This document shows, one piece after another, positions 47,203-56,704 of a stretch of 64,000 nt of DNA (positions are counted from its first letter, which is position 1; each line of letters opens with the position of its first letter). Source of the stretch: Methylomonas sp. LW13 (GTDB lineage Bacteria > Pseudomonadota > Gammaproteobacteria > Methylococcales > Methylomonadaceae); assembly GCF_016865255.1 (NCBI RefSeq), contig NZ_CP033381.1, forward strand, positions 4,588,001-4,652,000. The letters are read 5' to 3'. Below the pieces are notes generated by a model, which was not told the DNA's origin, did no database searches, and worked only from the letters and a program-made list of their open reading frames with translations. A program made the translations under genes and the position numbers.

Positions 47203-50200
47203 TTACAAGCGCTGCTGCGTCAGCTTATTCGCCACTACGCTAAAGCGGGTGTTGATCTTCACGCCACTTTGCAGCATATCGACGATAGTGACCTGGGTGC
47301 TTTGCGGACTGTGGTCTTCCACCGCCAACACCGCCACGACGCGCTGCTCGGTATCCAGCAACTGCAGCCGGGTACCCGGCAACGGCGGCCGGTTCAACTT
47401 GACCTGCAAGCGTTCACCTATCGCTGCCAGGCGCGGCGGCACATGCACGTTGCCGCGAATGATTTCCTGCGGATCGCCCAAGGAAGCATGAATCAGCACG
47501 GCCCGAATCATATTGCGCATCGCGCTGCGGCTGGCAGCGGAGGCATCGCGGTCCAATTGCCGGAACCACCAGGCGATTAATTCCGATACGGTACGGGCAG
47601 CGTTGAAATCGTCGGCTTCCGCCCTGTCCATGCCCGGCCACCAGGATACGTCTTCGACGCGAATCTGATCGTCTTCGGCCAGTTGTCCCCACTGCAAACG
47701 TAAGGACGGCGGCAACAGATTGAGTTTTTCCAGCAAGCAAAACTGGCAGTGCTCCAACTGCTCACGCAATTCGTGGGCGGGCTTGCGTAGCGGTCCGGCT
47801 GCGCCGGCCAGGTCTGCCAAAGCCAACACTTTGGCGGCCGCCGCCTGGGTTTGCAAACTGCTGGCGGTAAAAGCCGGCAAGCTGAAGCTGGCCCACTGCT
47901 GCATGACAATCTGGGTTTGCAGATGCACGGTTTGCAGGCGGGCCTGCAAGGTATCGGTATTGGCCGGCGTCAACAGGCTGGCGGGTCTGGCTTTGAAGCG
48001 AGCCTGGCGCAATTGCTCCAAATAATCGAATTGCTGAAACGGCGGCAGCTTGGGCCGCAACGGTTTTAAGCCGGCCCAGTCGTCCATCGGTATCTCGCAG
48101 ATTGCCGCAAAAAACGGGTCCAGCGCCGCCGGCAAATCCACCTCTTCTTCCCAATCGCAGCCGGGGACGATGTCATTGCGGCTGCCATATCGCAAAGCCA
48201 GCGGATCGGCCAAGGCAGCGCTGACCGGCGTACCGCGCACTCTGACGTAATACAAACCGCGCAAGGCCTTGGTCAAAATTCGGGTGCGTTCGTTATTCAA
48301 AGCCCAGACCTGCCGCCAATCTTCGTCCAGCAAGCGCTGCGCGACGCCGTAGTCGCCGAGTTGTTCGACGCGGAATCTATCCATACCTTCCAGGGTTTCC
48401 CGCGCCACCCGGATCAAACCGGCCAGTTTGTCGATCTGCGCCAGCTTGTTGGCTTGTTCGCGTAACTTGCCTTGCAGTTTGCGTTCGATATTGTTGTAAC
48501 GCGCCTCAAAAATCGCGATCCATTGCGTCAAAATCCGTCCGGCCTTGAACAAGGCATGGTAGCGATATTGGGTTTTTAACAGACTGGAACGCTGCGGATT
48601 GTTCGGGGCGTTTTTGTCGGCCAGGTTGTCCAACACCGCCGGCGACTCCAGCTTGCCGCTGCGCTCGAATGGATTGCTGGCATTGGTGCCGGCCTGATCG
48701 TCTTCCACCACGCCGACTTTTTCCATCTGCTTACGCAAGGTGGCGGCATCGGTGGGGTCGAACAAATCGGTCAGCGTGGCCAGCAATTCCTTCATCCCGT
48801 AATAGGCTTTGGCATATTCGTTGATTTCCGGGCTGATATGATCGATCACCCCAAAGCGGTATTCCTTGGCCTCAAAAGCCGGCTTGCTGACCGCTTCCTT
48901 GGTAATCCGCGACAACATATCCAGGCGGTTTTTGTTTATGCCCAATTCAAACGCCGAATAGGTTTGCGGCTTGCTGGTCAACAAAAACGCCGCCTTGGAC
49001 ACTGACGATGTGGAAGCCAGCGCGTTACTCAATAAGTTGTTGCTCAAGGCACTGCTGGCGCTGATTTTCGGCGCAGCCATCTGACTGATCGCGCTGTTGA
49101 ATAAGCCCGCTGACGCGGTGGCGAACACGGCTTTAGGCGCATTGCTGACCACGCTTTCCGTGCTGACCGCTTTGTCGACGTTATTGGGAATATCGGTGGC
49201 GTTGAGATTGGCGTAAGGCAGCCAGCGCGCCACCTGCAAGCCGGTGCCGTCGCCGGCTACACCGCCGGCCAGCGCGGCCAAGGCCACGGTTTGCGAATCC
49301 AGTTGTTGGCGCTGCAGCAGCAAAAAATCCCGGGTTTTCTCGACCCGGCTGCGGATGGCTCGAATCTGGTTTTCGATGGCTTCCAGTTCCACCAAGGCCA
49401 CCGCGTACTGCACCACCAAGCCATCGTCGCTGGGCACGGCTATCGGCGGCGGATTGCCGTCTGCGCCCAGCCAGTTACTATAAAAATTGGGTAAGGCCGG
49501 CACACCTTTGCTATAGGGATAGGGCGTGCCGGGATTTTGCGGGTCTTGTTGTTCCGTGTTGGCGCGAGCGATGACTTTCTCGAAAATCGTCAAAGGCAAG
49601 GCCGGCGGCACTTCCGGTTTAGGTAAATCCAGATTTTTGAATTGCGCGGGATCGAGCACCGCATGCTCTATCACGCCTATGCCGCCAGCCAGAGGCGGCG
49701 TATTGGACGGCTCGACGAAATACAAGGCATCGAATTGTTGGCGCCATTTGCGCCAAGCCTCGTAAGCACGCATGTAAAACCGGAAAATATCGCTTTCCAG
49801 CACGCTGTCGGTTTGCGGAATGTCCAATAAATTAGGCCGATAATCCGGCTCGTTCACCGCCAACAGCAACCTAATTTTGTCGCCGGCCGGCTGGCGCAAA
49901 TCAATGACCCGGCGGGCGATATGGCCGTTCAACAGCTCGATCACCGCTTCTTCCGGCACCGGCACCATGTCTATGCCCAGATGACTTGGCAGCCAAATTA
50001 GATTTGGTGTCGGCGTCGCGGGGTTTTGCAGCCAGTCCAACGGCAACTGACCGGCTGCCGGCAAAAAATCCAGATGCAGATTGTCGTGCAGGAACTGCGG
50101 CAACGGAATCCCGGCATTAGCCGGCAAACCAGCGGCCTGCATGACTCGCCGCATCGCCGCGCCGCTTTGATTCAGCAAAACCCGGTAACCACTATTTGCC

Positions 50201-50877
50201 ACCGCTTCGTAGCGGCCGGCTTCTTGCGAGAGCCAGGCGACACGGTAGCTGGCATCTTCGTTAGTAACCACCGCCAGCAAGGCCAGCGGTACGGCATGGC
50301 CCAGCTTGGCCATGAAACCGGCATCGACCCGGTCGGCGGCTACCCAGTTTTCGATGCGGTCGCGCGGCCAAGTGTTGACAGCGTTGTCGCTTATGTTGAT
50401 GCGCTGTAGAGCCAGGCTGCCGGCCAACACTCTTTGGGTGTCGCGGGTTGGATCCAATTCGGTACGTTGGCAGGCATCGACGCCCGGCCCGTCGATTTGC
50501 CGGTCGCCGCGGGTCAGCATTAAATAATAAACACCCACCGCGCTGACGACCTGGTTGCGGTTTAGGTAGGCGTCGATCAAATCCTGCCACTCGGCACGGA
50601 GCGGATAGTAAAGACCCAGTGCCTGGCCATTGGCCGCCAGAGCTAAGCCGGCGCTGACGCTAAAGCCGGGTTCAGCTAAGCCGTTCGGCCCCAGTTGTAA
50701 ATCCAGGCCGTGCACGATGCCGGCGGTCTTGCCCTGCAATACGGTAGCCAGCCGCGCATCGGCATAGGCCTGTTCGCGGTCGAACTCTTCCTCGCCCAGA
50801 TGCCGGCCGGGGAACATGTGCACCCGTTGCAAGCTGCGGGAGCTGGCGATGGGGTTATGCAGCAGGATCATGGACAT
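47203..50877 (-). CDS. Large eCIS-cluster structural protein (1224 aa), shared N-terminal motif
   Basis: A 1224-residue protein. Near the N-terminus VHMFPGRHLGEEEFDREQAY, then KTAGIVHGLDLQLG and a later GLALAANGQALGL, match a motif also found in the 563- and 300-residue proteins upstream. The middle carries long alpha-helical stretches (about 500-900) with coiled-coil character, and the C-terminal part (about 1100-1224) appears beta-rich. There is no signal peptide. It is the largest structural-type gene here. A fibre, baseplate spoke or cap role is possible. Family assignment beyond eCIS-associated is not possible from sequence alone. Confidence 0.6.
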   Translation of the reverse strand: MSMILLHNPIASSRSLQRVHMFPGRHLGEEEFDREQAYADARLATVLQGKTAGIVHGLDLQLGPNGLAEPGFSVSAGLALAANGQALGLYYPLRAEWQDLIDAYLNRNQVVSAVGVYYLMLTRGDRQIDGPGVDACQRTELDPTRDTQRVLAGSLALQRINISDNAVNTWPRDRIENWVAADRVDAGFMAKLGHAVPLALLAVVTNEDASYRVAWLSQEAGRYEAVANSGYRVLLNQSGAAMRRVMQAAGLPANAGIPLPQFLHDNLHLDFLPAAGQLPLDWLQNPATPTPNLIWLPSHLGIDMVPVPEEAVIELLNGHIARRVIDLRQPAGDKIRLLLAVNEPDYRPNLLDIPQTDSVLESDIFRFYMRAYEAWRKWRQQFDALYFVEPSNTPPLAGGIGVIEHAVLDPAQFKNLDLPKPEVPPALPLTIFEKVIARANTEQQDPQNPGTPYPYSKGVPALPNFYSNWLGADGNPPPIAVPSDDGLVVQYAVALVELEAIENQIRAIRSRVEKTRDFLLLQRQQLDSQTVALAALAGGVAGDGTGLQVARWLPYANLNATDIPNNVDKAVSTESVVSNAPKAVFATASAGLFNSAISQMAAPKISASSALSNNLLSNALASTSSVSKAAFLLTSKPQTYSAFELGINKNRLDMLSRITKEAVSKPAFEAKEYRFGVIDHISPEINEYAKAYYGMKELLATLTDLFDPTDAATLRKQMEKVGVVEDDQAGTNASNPFERSGKLESPAVLDNLADKNAPNNPQRSSLLKTQYRYHALFKAGRILTQWIAIFEARYNNIERKLQGKLREQANKLAQIDKLAGLIRVARETLEGMDRFRVEQLGDYGVAQRLLDEDWRQVWALNNERTRILTKALRGLYYVRVRGTPVSAALADPLALRYGSRNDIVPGCDWEEEVDLPAALDPFFAAICEIPMDDWAGLKPLRPKLPPFQQFDYLEQLRQARFKARPASLLTPANTDTLQARLQTVHLQTQIVMQQWASFSLPAFTASSLQTQAAAAKVLALADLAGAAGPLRKPAHELREQLEHCQFCLLEKLNLLPPSLRLQWGQLAEDDQIRVEDVSWWPGMDRAEADDFNAARTVSELIAWWFRQLDRDASAASRSAMRNMIRAVLIHASLGDPQEIIRGNVHVPPRLAAIGERLQVKLNRPPLPGTRLQLLDTEQRVVAVLAVEDHSPQSTQVTIVDMLQSGVKINTRFSVVANKLTQQRL

Positions 50878-50962
50878 GATGGCTACTCCTTACTCTTCTT
50901 TCCATATCTGTTGGGGAAATTTTGTTTGCATAAACCTTCCCCGACCTGGAACAGCTTTTATT

Positions 50963-51212
50963 GTGTCGCTATCGCGACGGATGTTGTTGATGTCGGTTCT
51001 CGGACCGACAGCCGAGATACTTTTCTTTGCTTGTCCAAAGAAAAGTATCCAAAAGAAAAGACACCCGAATGCCGCTTATCCCCTGTGCTCCTCGCTTTTG
51101 AACGGGGTTGCCGAAAGGGGCTTCCTGCCCCTTCGGCAACGTGCGGCATCCATGCCACACCCCTTCGGGCTGATCCGTTCAAAAGCTCCGGTGCTCGGCG
51201 CGGCATACGGGA
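50963..51212. repeat. Dispersed structured repeat, copy 1 (about 250 bp)
   Basis: Near-identical to 62685-62935. It consists of several hairpins: GTCGC/GCGAC at the start, GTCGGT (50992-50997) with ACCGAC (51004-51009), a 13-bp stem 51017-51029 with 51036-51048, then outer arms GCTTTTGAACGG and CCGTTCAAAAGC enclosing a GC-rich hairpin. Compensatory changes versus copy 2 support the structure. It lies between two eCIS genes. Confidence 0.9.
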
Positions 51213-51266
51213 TAAAACTCGCCTCCAACTCGAAGCTATTGAGTACTCATAAAAAGTCGAAACAGT

Positions 51267-51301
51267 CCCCTCTCCCTCCGGGAGAGGGCTAGGGTGAGGG
51301 G
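51267..51301. repeat. Short palindromic (REP-like) element, copy 1
   Basis: A 35-base element containing the hairpin CCCTCTCCC/GGGAGAGGG (loop TCC) and the tail CTAGGGTGAGGGG. The same sequence recurs at 62983-63017, and related forms occur at 54045-54140. Confidence 0.85.
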
Positions 51302-51369
51302 ATATAAAACCGCCAATTTCCCCATCCTCTGAAAGCATTGCAAAGCAGCTAAATCTTTCTTAATCCCCG

Positions 51370-53061
51370 TCACGGCACCAACGCAGCCCATTGCCCGATT
51401 AAACCATTCTCCAAACCCAATCCTGCACCGCTCTCTCCGACCCAGGCGCCGGTGGTTTGGTTGGCTGACTTGGCGCGCACTCCTGCCACAAATGCTTCGA
51501 GATTGTTAGCCGCGGCCAGTTGTTGCAGGGTTTGCCAGATCACGGCGTCGTATTGGCGTTCCACCAACAGCAATATGCGCTGGCTGGCGGCTACCAATGT
51601 TGATTCATTGAAGGACGCCACCAACGCCGCTAATGCCGCACGGCCAGCATCGTCGGTCGGAGCCCGCAGCTCGGCCAGCATCGGGTAATTCACCCGTTTC
51701 AAGAACACGTTGTCCTCGTCGTCGATCAAACCGCCACCATCGGCCGGACCACCCACCACTTCGGGCGGTGTCGGCAAGGACGTACCTAGCGCTAACACGA
51801 TACCGCTGATCGAGGTTTCTGCGGCGCGGCTGGGCCGGCGCACGTACAACGGCGCGTTGCTGCCGAAGCGGTCCCAGATGGCTTGCCAAGCGGCCTGGTC
51901 GGTATCCAGTGCATGCACCGGCCTGACCGGATATAGCTTGAGGCGCAGCAAATCCAGTTGCGGCAGCAGGCGTTTATTCGGATCGAAGTTACGCTCCAGT
52001 TGCGCGGCGTAATGGCCGTAATCCAGATTGGACAAGGGCACTAACACGACGATGTCCACCGGCTCACCGTTGCTTAAATCAATGGGGGGCAAAGCCAGGG
52101 ACTCGGCGCGAATCTGTTCCACGTCAGATTGCCGTAAAGGCGCGATAGCGACCTGATAGTTTTCCGGAAAATAACCTTGCCGGCCGTTGACCGGATCGAC
52201 CGCTTCCTTGGGTAGGGTGCCGACCGGCGGCAATAGGGAAAAATAATCGCTGGCATGAAAATCGCCGGTCAGTCCGCCGCTGCGGCGGTTGCTTAATATG
52301 TCGGTTAATAAGGCCTCGTACTGCCGCGACAAATCGCTTTGCAATGCGTCTATGCCCGGCTCGGCGCGTAAGGGGTGGCGCAGCAATTGCGCATCCAGCC
52401 ATTGCGGCGCGCCTTCTTGAATCGCCACCAAACCCAGTGCCACGGCATCTTCCGGCAATAAGCCGTGCAATTGATCATCGCCAAGCAACTCTCTCATCAA
52501 ACGCGCCCGAATCTGCAAAGGGCTTTGTTGCGGCAACGGAATCGGCAAAGGCACTAGGCCCATTTGCACCGACTCGGTAATCATCGCGTATTGAAAGCCA
52601 CGCTTGGCGCTCAAATCTTTCGGAAACACTTCGGCAATGTCGGTGCCCACATCGACATAACGCAACACGACCGCATACAAACCCCGGTTCAGATTCGAGA
52701 AATTGCCCTCGTTCAAGCCGCTAATTAAGGCCCGGTCGCGCAGATTGACGATGAGCCGGCTGCCCAGCTCCAGCACCCGGCCGGCCGGCGTCATTGCCAA
52801 CCCCGGTTCCAGCGCCAGCAAGCCGGTGAAGCGGTCGAAGCTCAAGCCCAAACCGGCGACGATGCCGCTGCCCAGCACCCGGCCCAGCTCGCGCAAACGC
52901 TGATCCAGATAGATTTGATCGCGGGTCAGGTCTTCGGCGGTCAGCAAGCGGCCGTCGAAATAATGGCTGCGGGTCAGGCGCGGATCGATGTCGGCGACCT
53001 GATCCAGCGCCAGTCCGGCGGCAATCGGATTGCCGAGAGGTTGAAATAAAATTTCGCTCAT
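51370..53061 (-). CDS. eCIS-cluster structural protein (563 aa), shared N-terminal motif
   Basis: A 563-residue protein with RSHYFDGRLLTAEDLTRDQI, then GSGIVAGLGLSF and LEPGLAMTPAGRVLELGSRL near its N-terminus: the clearest copy of a motif shared with the 300- and 1224-residue neighbours. Residues from about 330 form mixed alpha/beta segments (VDIVVLVPLSNLDYGHYAAQ) with no known family. There is no signal peptide. The N-terminal block recalls phage baseplate/fibre attachment regions. It probably builds an outer baseplate part. It lies 13 bases downstream of the 300-residue protein gene, so co-transcription is likely. Confidence 0.6.
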   Translation of the reverse strand: MSEILFQPLGNPIAAGLALDQVADIDPRLTRSHYFDGRLLTAEDLTRDQIYLDQRLRELGRVLGSGIVAGLGLSFDRFTGLLALEPGLAMTPAGRVLELGSRLIVNLRDRALISGLNEGNFSNLNRGLYAVVLRYVDVGTDIAEVFPKDLSAKRGFQYAMITESVQMGLVPLPIPLPQQSPLQIRARLMRELLGDDQLHGLLPEDAVALGLVAIQEGAPQWLDAQLLRHPLRAEPGIDALQSDLSRQYEALLTDILSNRRSGGLTGDFHASDYFSLLPPVGTLPKEAVDPVNGRQGYFPENYQVAIAPLRQSDVEQIRAESLALPPIDLSNGEPVDIVVLVPLSNLDYGHYAAQLERNFDPNKRLLPQLDLLRLKLYPVRPVHALDTDQAAWQAIWDRFGSNAPLYVRRPSRAAETSISGIVLALGTSLPTPPEVVGGPADGGGLIDDEDNVFLKRVNYPMLAELRAPTDDAGRAALAALVASFNESTLVAASQRILLLVERQYDAVIWQTLQQLAAANNLEAFVAGVRAKSANQTTGAWVGESGAGLGLENGLIGQWAALVP

Positions 53062-53074
53062 AGTCCCTCCATGA

Positions 53075-53977
53075 TCAGGGCTGGCGCGCCAGCCAGGCCA
53101 ATTGGCTGGCGGTGGCCAGGAACGGCCGCACCAAGTTGTTGATCGAGATTAATTGCGGGTTGACCAGAATGGCGTTGATGTCGGCGACGCTGATGCTGAT
53201 CCTGGCCAGCAACAAACGGGCACCCTCCTCCAGTTCGTCATTCAATTGCTGCGGATTAACCCCACTACTGTCCAGCGCATGCAGCAAACGGGCATGCAGT
53301 GCCAGTTGCGCGCCGGCTTCGGCATTATCGGTTTGCACTTGCTGCAACAAGGCTTGTTCGGCGACCGACAACGCCGGCATCGCCGCAGGCAAAGCTTGAT
53401 GGCAAGCCCAGGGTTGGTAGGCATCCTCGCCCGCAGGTTCCGGTAATTCCGGAATCAATTCCAGACGCACGCTGTCAGCGGTACGGCTGGGTTGCACCGC
53501 ATCGGTACTGAGATTGAGCTTGCGCGCCAGCACCGGCTGCATCGCCACAGGACAATCTTTTTGCCGCACGCAGATTTTCAGCCAAAGCAGATTATCGGCG
53601 TCGCTGTATCCTTCGCGCAGATGGCTCTCGGTTTGCGCCGCCAGCCAATCGCCGAGATTGATGCAGTAGGGTTCGTGAATCAGCACTTCGCGGCCCAGAC
53701 CGTCGATGCCGATGCCGGGACTAACCAGCAAGCGCACGGTTAGATCGTCGGAGTTGTTGGGATGCGTGGCCGGCACCATGCTCACCGCCATGCCCGCTAG
53801 CGTGCCGTAGCCTTGCAGCCAATATTGATGCCGGGTCAGGCGGCGACGATGGTAGGCCTGCTCGTCGCGGGTCGCTTCCAGACCCAGCATCATTCCAGCC
53901 TCGTAAGCCACGCGGCGCAGGGGCTCGTCTAACGTGGCGTCCTGTTCCAGCGTAGTGAAATCGTCTAGGGTATCCAT
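53075..53977 (-). CDS. eCIS-cluster structural protein (300 aa), shared N-terminal motif
   Basis: A 300-residue protein from ATG 53977, preceded by GGAGG; a TTG start eight codons earlier is less likely. RDEQAYHRRRLTRHQYWLQG, then GTLAGMAVSM and LVSPGIGIDGLGREVLIHEP match the common motif of the following two genes. The rest is mostly helical. No signal peptide is visible. It is the shortest of the three and so may define the minimal fold. The function is not known; the position next to baseplate genes suggests a particle component. Confidence 0.6.
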   Translation of the reverse strand: MDTLDDFTTLEQDATLDEPLRRVAYEAGMMLGLEATRDEQAYHRRRLTRHQYWLQGYGTLAGMAVSMVPATHPNNSDDLTVRLLVSPGIGIDGLGREVLIHEPYCINLGDWLAAQTESHLREGYSDADNLLWLKICVRQKDCPVAMQPVLARKLNLSTDAVQPSRTADSVRLELIPELPEPAGEDAYQPWACHQALPAAMPALSVAEQALLQQVQTDNAEAGAQLALHARLLHALDSSGVNPQQLNDELEEGARLLLARISISVADINAILVNPQLISINNLVRPFLATASQLAWLARQP

Positions 53978-54044
53978 GCGGCCTCCGTGTGTGGTGCCCA
54001 ATAGGAAATGCCAAAATCTCGGAATCCGGCAGCATAAATCCCAT

Positions 54045-54140
54045 CGCCCTCCGGGAGAGGATAGGGTGAGGGGCTAAAAACAGTCGGATCACATTGATCG
54101 AGCCCCCTCACCCCAACCCTCTCCCGCGAGGAGAGGGAGC
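54045..54140. repeat. Two inverted REP-like elements
   Basis: A diverged copy of the 35-base element at about 54045-54073 is followed by a reverse-oriented relative at about 54102-54140 (CCCTCACCCCAACCCTCTCC, then GAGGAGAGGG). The pair can fold into a long imperfect hairpin between the 300-residue and 808-residue protein genes. Confidence 0.7.
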
Positions 54141-54268
54141 TTCTTCCCCAGCCTCTGACAGGAACCGGAATCCGCCAAGCCGGTTGCGCCGAACCAGTCG
54201 AAGGACTCAGCCCAAAGGAAATCAACGTGATAGACAGGACCGGGTTGTTAACCAACCCAGGAAAACCG

Positions 54269-56695
54269 CTAAGCCTGTGCATTGATGTCCTCCGGTGAAA
54301 AGGCCGCCGGGTTTTTCAAGATCCCCTCGCGGCCCAGATAAGTGTCGTCCAGCGTCACGCGGCGGAACGGCGGCGCGGTTTCTATAAAGGTATCCATGCC
54401 CAGCAGCGGCGCGATACCCAGCACGAAGGGATGTTCGGTTTCGATGATCCGGTATTGCAAATGCGCCGGTAGCTGTTCCGTCAAAATGTCTTCCACAGCA
54501 GTTCGCAAACTCACCGCCCGCCCGTGTAGCAAGATGCTGACTTGGTGCGCGTATTCTTCAAAAAACGCTTTGACCTGCGCCGCCTCGTCAACTGTCGCCA
54601 GCTCCGGGGCGAACAGTGCCAGAAATTGCCGGGCATCGCTTTCCGACAGAATCAGGCTGTCGCCGATGATGCTGTTACCGCTCATGCCGGTACCCAAGGT
54701 CAAGGGGTGATCGCCGTCGTCCATGTCTATGCCCAGTATCGTCGCCATGGTCCGCCGCAAACGGAAATTCTCTAACACCACAATTTCGCCACGCTGCACG
54801 CCACCGTCGCTGACGATGTCCAAAGCCAGATTCAAGGCCGCCAGCGTACCTTTGTATTGTTGCATCAAGGTCAGGTCCCGTAGCCAGCGCCGCTGCCGGG
54901 CTTCCGGCCAGTGGCTCGGCAGCTGACCACCTACGGCCTCGGCCAGCCAAGGCAGATTAGCGGCAGGCGTTGCTTCGGGCGCCAGCAATTGCTCGCTGGC
55001 GGCGATACGGCCTTCCAACGGCGTTAGAACGCCTTCGAAGGCCGCCAGCAAGCGCTCGCGGACATCGGCGCCATTGGCCGGACCGATGGCTTGCACCGGA
55101 TCGTAACTGAGTTCCTGCCGGTAAAATTCCGGGAAATAAGCTTCCTGATAGGAAAACCGCGGGTAATACACCCTGATGGCGTGCAAAGCCGGGCTTTGCC
55201 GGCCGTCGCCGCGCAAAGTCACTTGAATTTGCAGATAGCGCCCGCGCAACTGCCGCACCCGACCGGAAGGCTGTTGCAACAAAATCTCGAACAAACCGCT
55301 AGTGCCGGCTTGCTGGCCGGCCAGGCTTGCCGCGAACGGCAGTTCCGACGGTAGCGGATTCCACAGTGGCGCGGGCTGGTCGATGGGCTTGGGCCGCACC
55401 GCCTGCCGGCTGGCAAACACCCGCACCGCAATCTGAATATCGCAGCCCGGCGGGATACAGGCGTCCAGATACAGTCGGTGCCATTGGGTATCGACTTGGC
55501 CGGAATCCAGCTCATGCAGTAAAGCCGTGCCTTCCAGAAAAAACTGCGGGCGGCGCAAGGCATGCAACTCTCTGGGGCGCGGAGCTATCGCCGGAAAATC
55601 GGCATCGGCATCGGCTTGATAACGCAACTGGCCGTCGGCGCTGCTGACAAAACGCGGCACGGCTTGCGACAACATTGGATAACGCTCGTACAGCAAGCGG
55701 GCCTGACCGGTATTGGTTTCACTATCCCAATGCAGCGTCAACACCGGGCAATCGCGTTGCGCAAAATTCAGATCATCCGCAGCGCGCGGCACCAAAGCCG
55801 CCAGCCGGCCGCTGTCGGGTAAAGCCGAATCGGCAGCCAGCGCCAGATCGACAGCAAACGGCAACTCGGCCGGGCAGACGAAGGTTTTGAATGGCGCATC
55901 GACCAATGCCGATAGAGGCCGCGTCAATATGGCCTGCGCGCCGGCGCCGTCGTGGCACAAGATATAAAGCTGCTGCAAATCGCAACACAGGGCCAGGGCC
56001 TGCAAGCCCTCGGGTAAGGCTTGCTGCCAGATGCGGGTTAACGGATGCGGATTGGCCTGTTCGGGTTCGAAGCGCACCGGTTGCGGCGTGTAGGGTAAAG
56101 GTAGCGGTTCGCCACTGCATAACATCAAGCCTGTCGCGGAGATTAGCCAAACCCGCTGCTCCGCGTCGACACATGCCCTTAGCGGCATTTGCGACGCCGC
56201 GTCCTCACCTTCCGCATTGCCCCATGTACAGGAGGTTTGCCAGCGGCGGGCGAGATGAAACAGCAGCAAACCATGCTGATTGATACCGTCACTGAACGGC
56301 AAAGCCAACCTGCCGTCGCCGGCCGGTTGCCCGAAGCCCGGCTTGCCGCCTGCCGCGACCGACGCGAACGCCATGTCGGTAAATCGGCCTTGCGGCGCGA
56401 CGACATCCTGCAATTCATTGTCCTGCAAGCTTAGATAACCACGGCCGCTGTTAAATTCGACACGCGCACCGTCGGCACTCAAACGACCGATCTGATTAAA
56501 ACTGTCCAAAGCCAGCGGCGCGCTGTTCTGCCACGCCAGCAAAGCCGCCGCCGGATCGGCGGCTGGCAAGCGCAAAACCTGATTTTGCGCCAGCGTCAGC
56601 GCCTGCAAACCGGCATTCCAGTTCAAATGACTGGAGCCCTGTTCGAAATCGGCCTGGCCTTTCAGTAAAAAATACGGGGTGTTGTTGACGTCCAT
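54269..56695 (-). CDS. Tail protein I-like baseplate protein of the eCIS (808 aa)
   Basis: An 808-residue protein. The first 450 residues are rich in beta-strands and resemble a beta-propeller or jelly-roll module (for example FTDMAFASVAAGGKPGFGQP). The C-terminal part matches phage tail protein I-type domains seen in eCIS: YYPRFSYQEAYFPEFYRQEL, then LAAFEGVLTPLEGRIAASEQ and LPWLAEAVGGQLPSHWPEAR leading to LMQQYKGTLAALNLALDIVS. Such proteins join the wedge (gpJ-like) to fibres. It begins 9 bases after the gpJ-like gene, as expected for the pair. The large N-terminal module looks like an added surface or sensor domain. Confidence 0.8.
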   Translation of the reverse strand: MDVNNTPYFLLKGQADFEQGSSHLNWNAGLQALTLAQNQVLRLPAADPAAALLAWQNSAPLALDSFNQIGRLSADGARVEFNSGRGYLSLQDNELQDVVAPQGRFTDMAFASVAAGGKPGFGQPAGDGRLALPFSDGINQHGLLLFHLARRWQTSCTWGNAEGEDAASQMPLRACVDAEQRVWLISATGLMLCSGEPLPLPYTPQPVRFEPEQANPHPLTRIWQQALPEGLQALALCCDLQQLYILCHDGAGAQAILTRPLSALVDAPFKTFVCPAELPFAVDLALAADSALPDSGRLAALVPRAADDLNFAQRDCPVLTLHWDSETNTGQARLLYERYPMLSQAVPRFVSSADGQLRYQADADADFPAIAPRPRELHALRRPQFFLEGTALLHELDSGQVDTQWHRLYLDACIPPGCDIQIAVRVFASRQAVRPKPIDQPAPLWNPLPSELPFAASLAGQQAGTSGLFEILLQQPSGRVRQLRGRYLQIQVTLRGDGRQSPALHAIRVYYPRFSYQEAYFPEFYRQELSYDPVQAIGPANGADVRERLLAAFEGVLTPLEGRIAASEQLLAPEATPAANLPWLAEAVGGQLPSHWPEARQRRWLRDLTLMQQYKGTLAALNLALDIVSDGGVQRGEIVVLENFRLRRTMATILGIDMDDGDHPLTLGTGMSGNSIIGDSLILSESDARQFLALFAPELATVDEAAQVKAFFEEYAHQVSILLHGRAVSLRTAVEDILTEQLPAHLQYRIIETEHPFVLGIAPLLGMDTFIETAPPFRRVTLDDTYLGREGILKNPAAFSPEDINAQA

Positions 56696-56704
56696 CGCTA
56701 GGCC

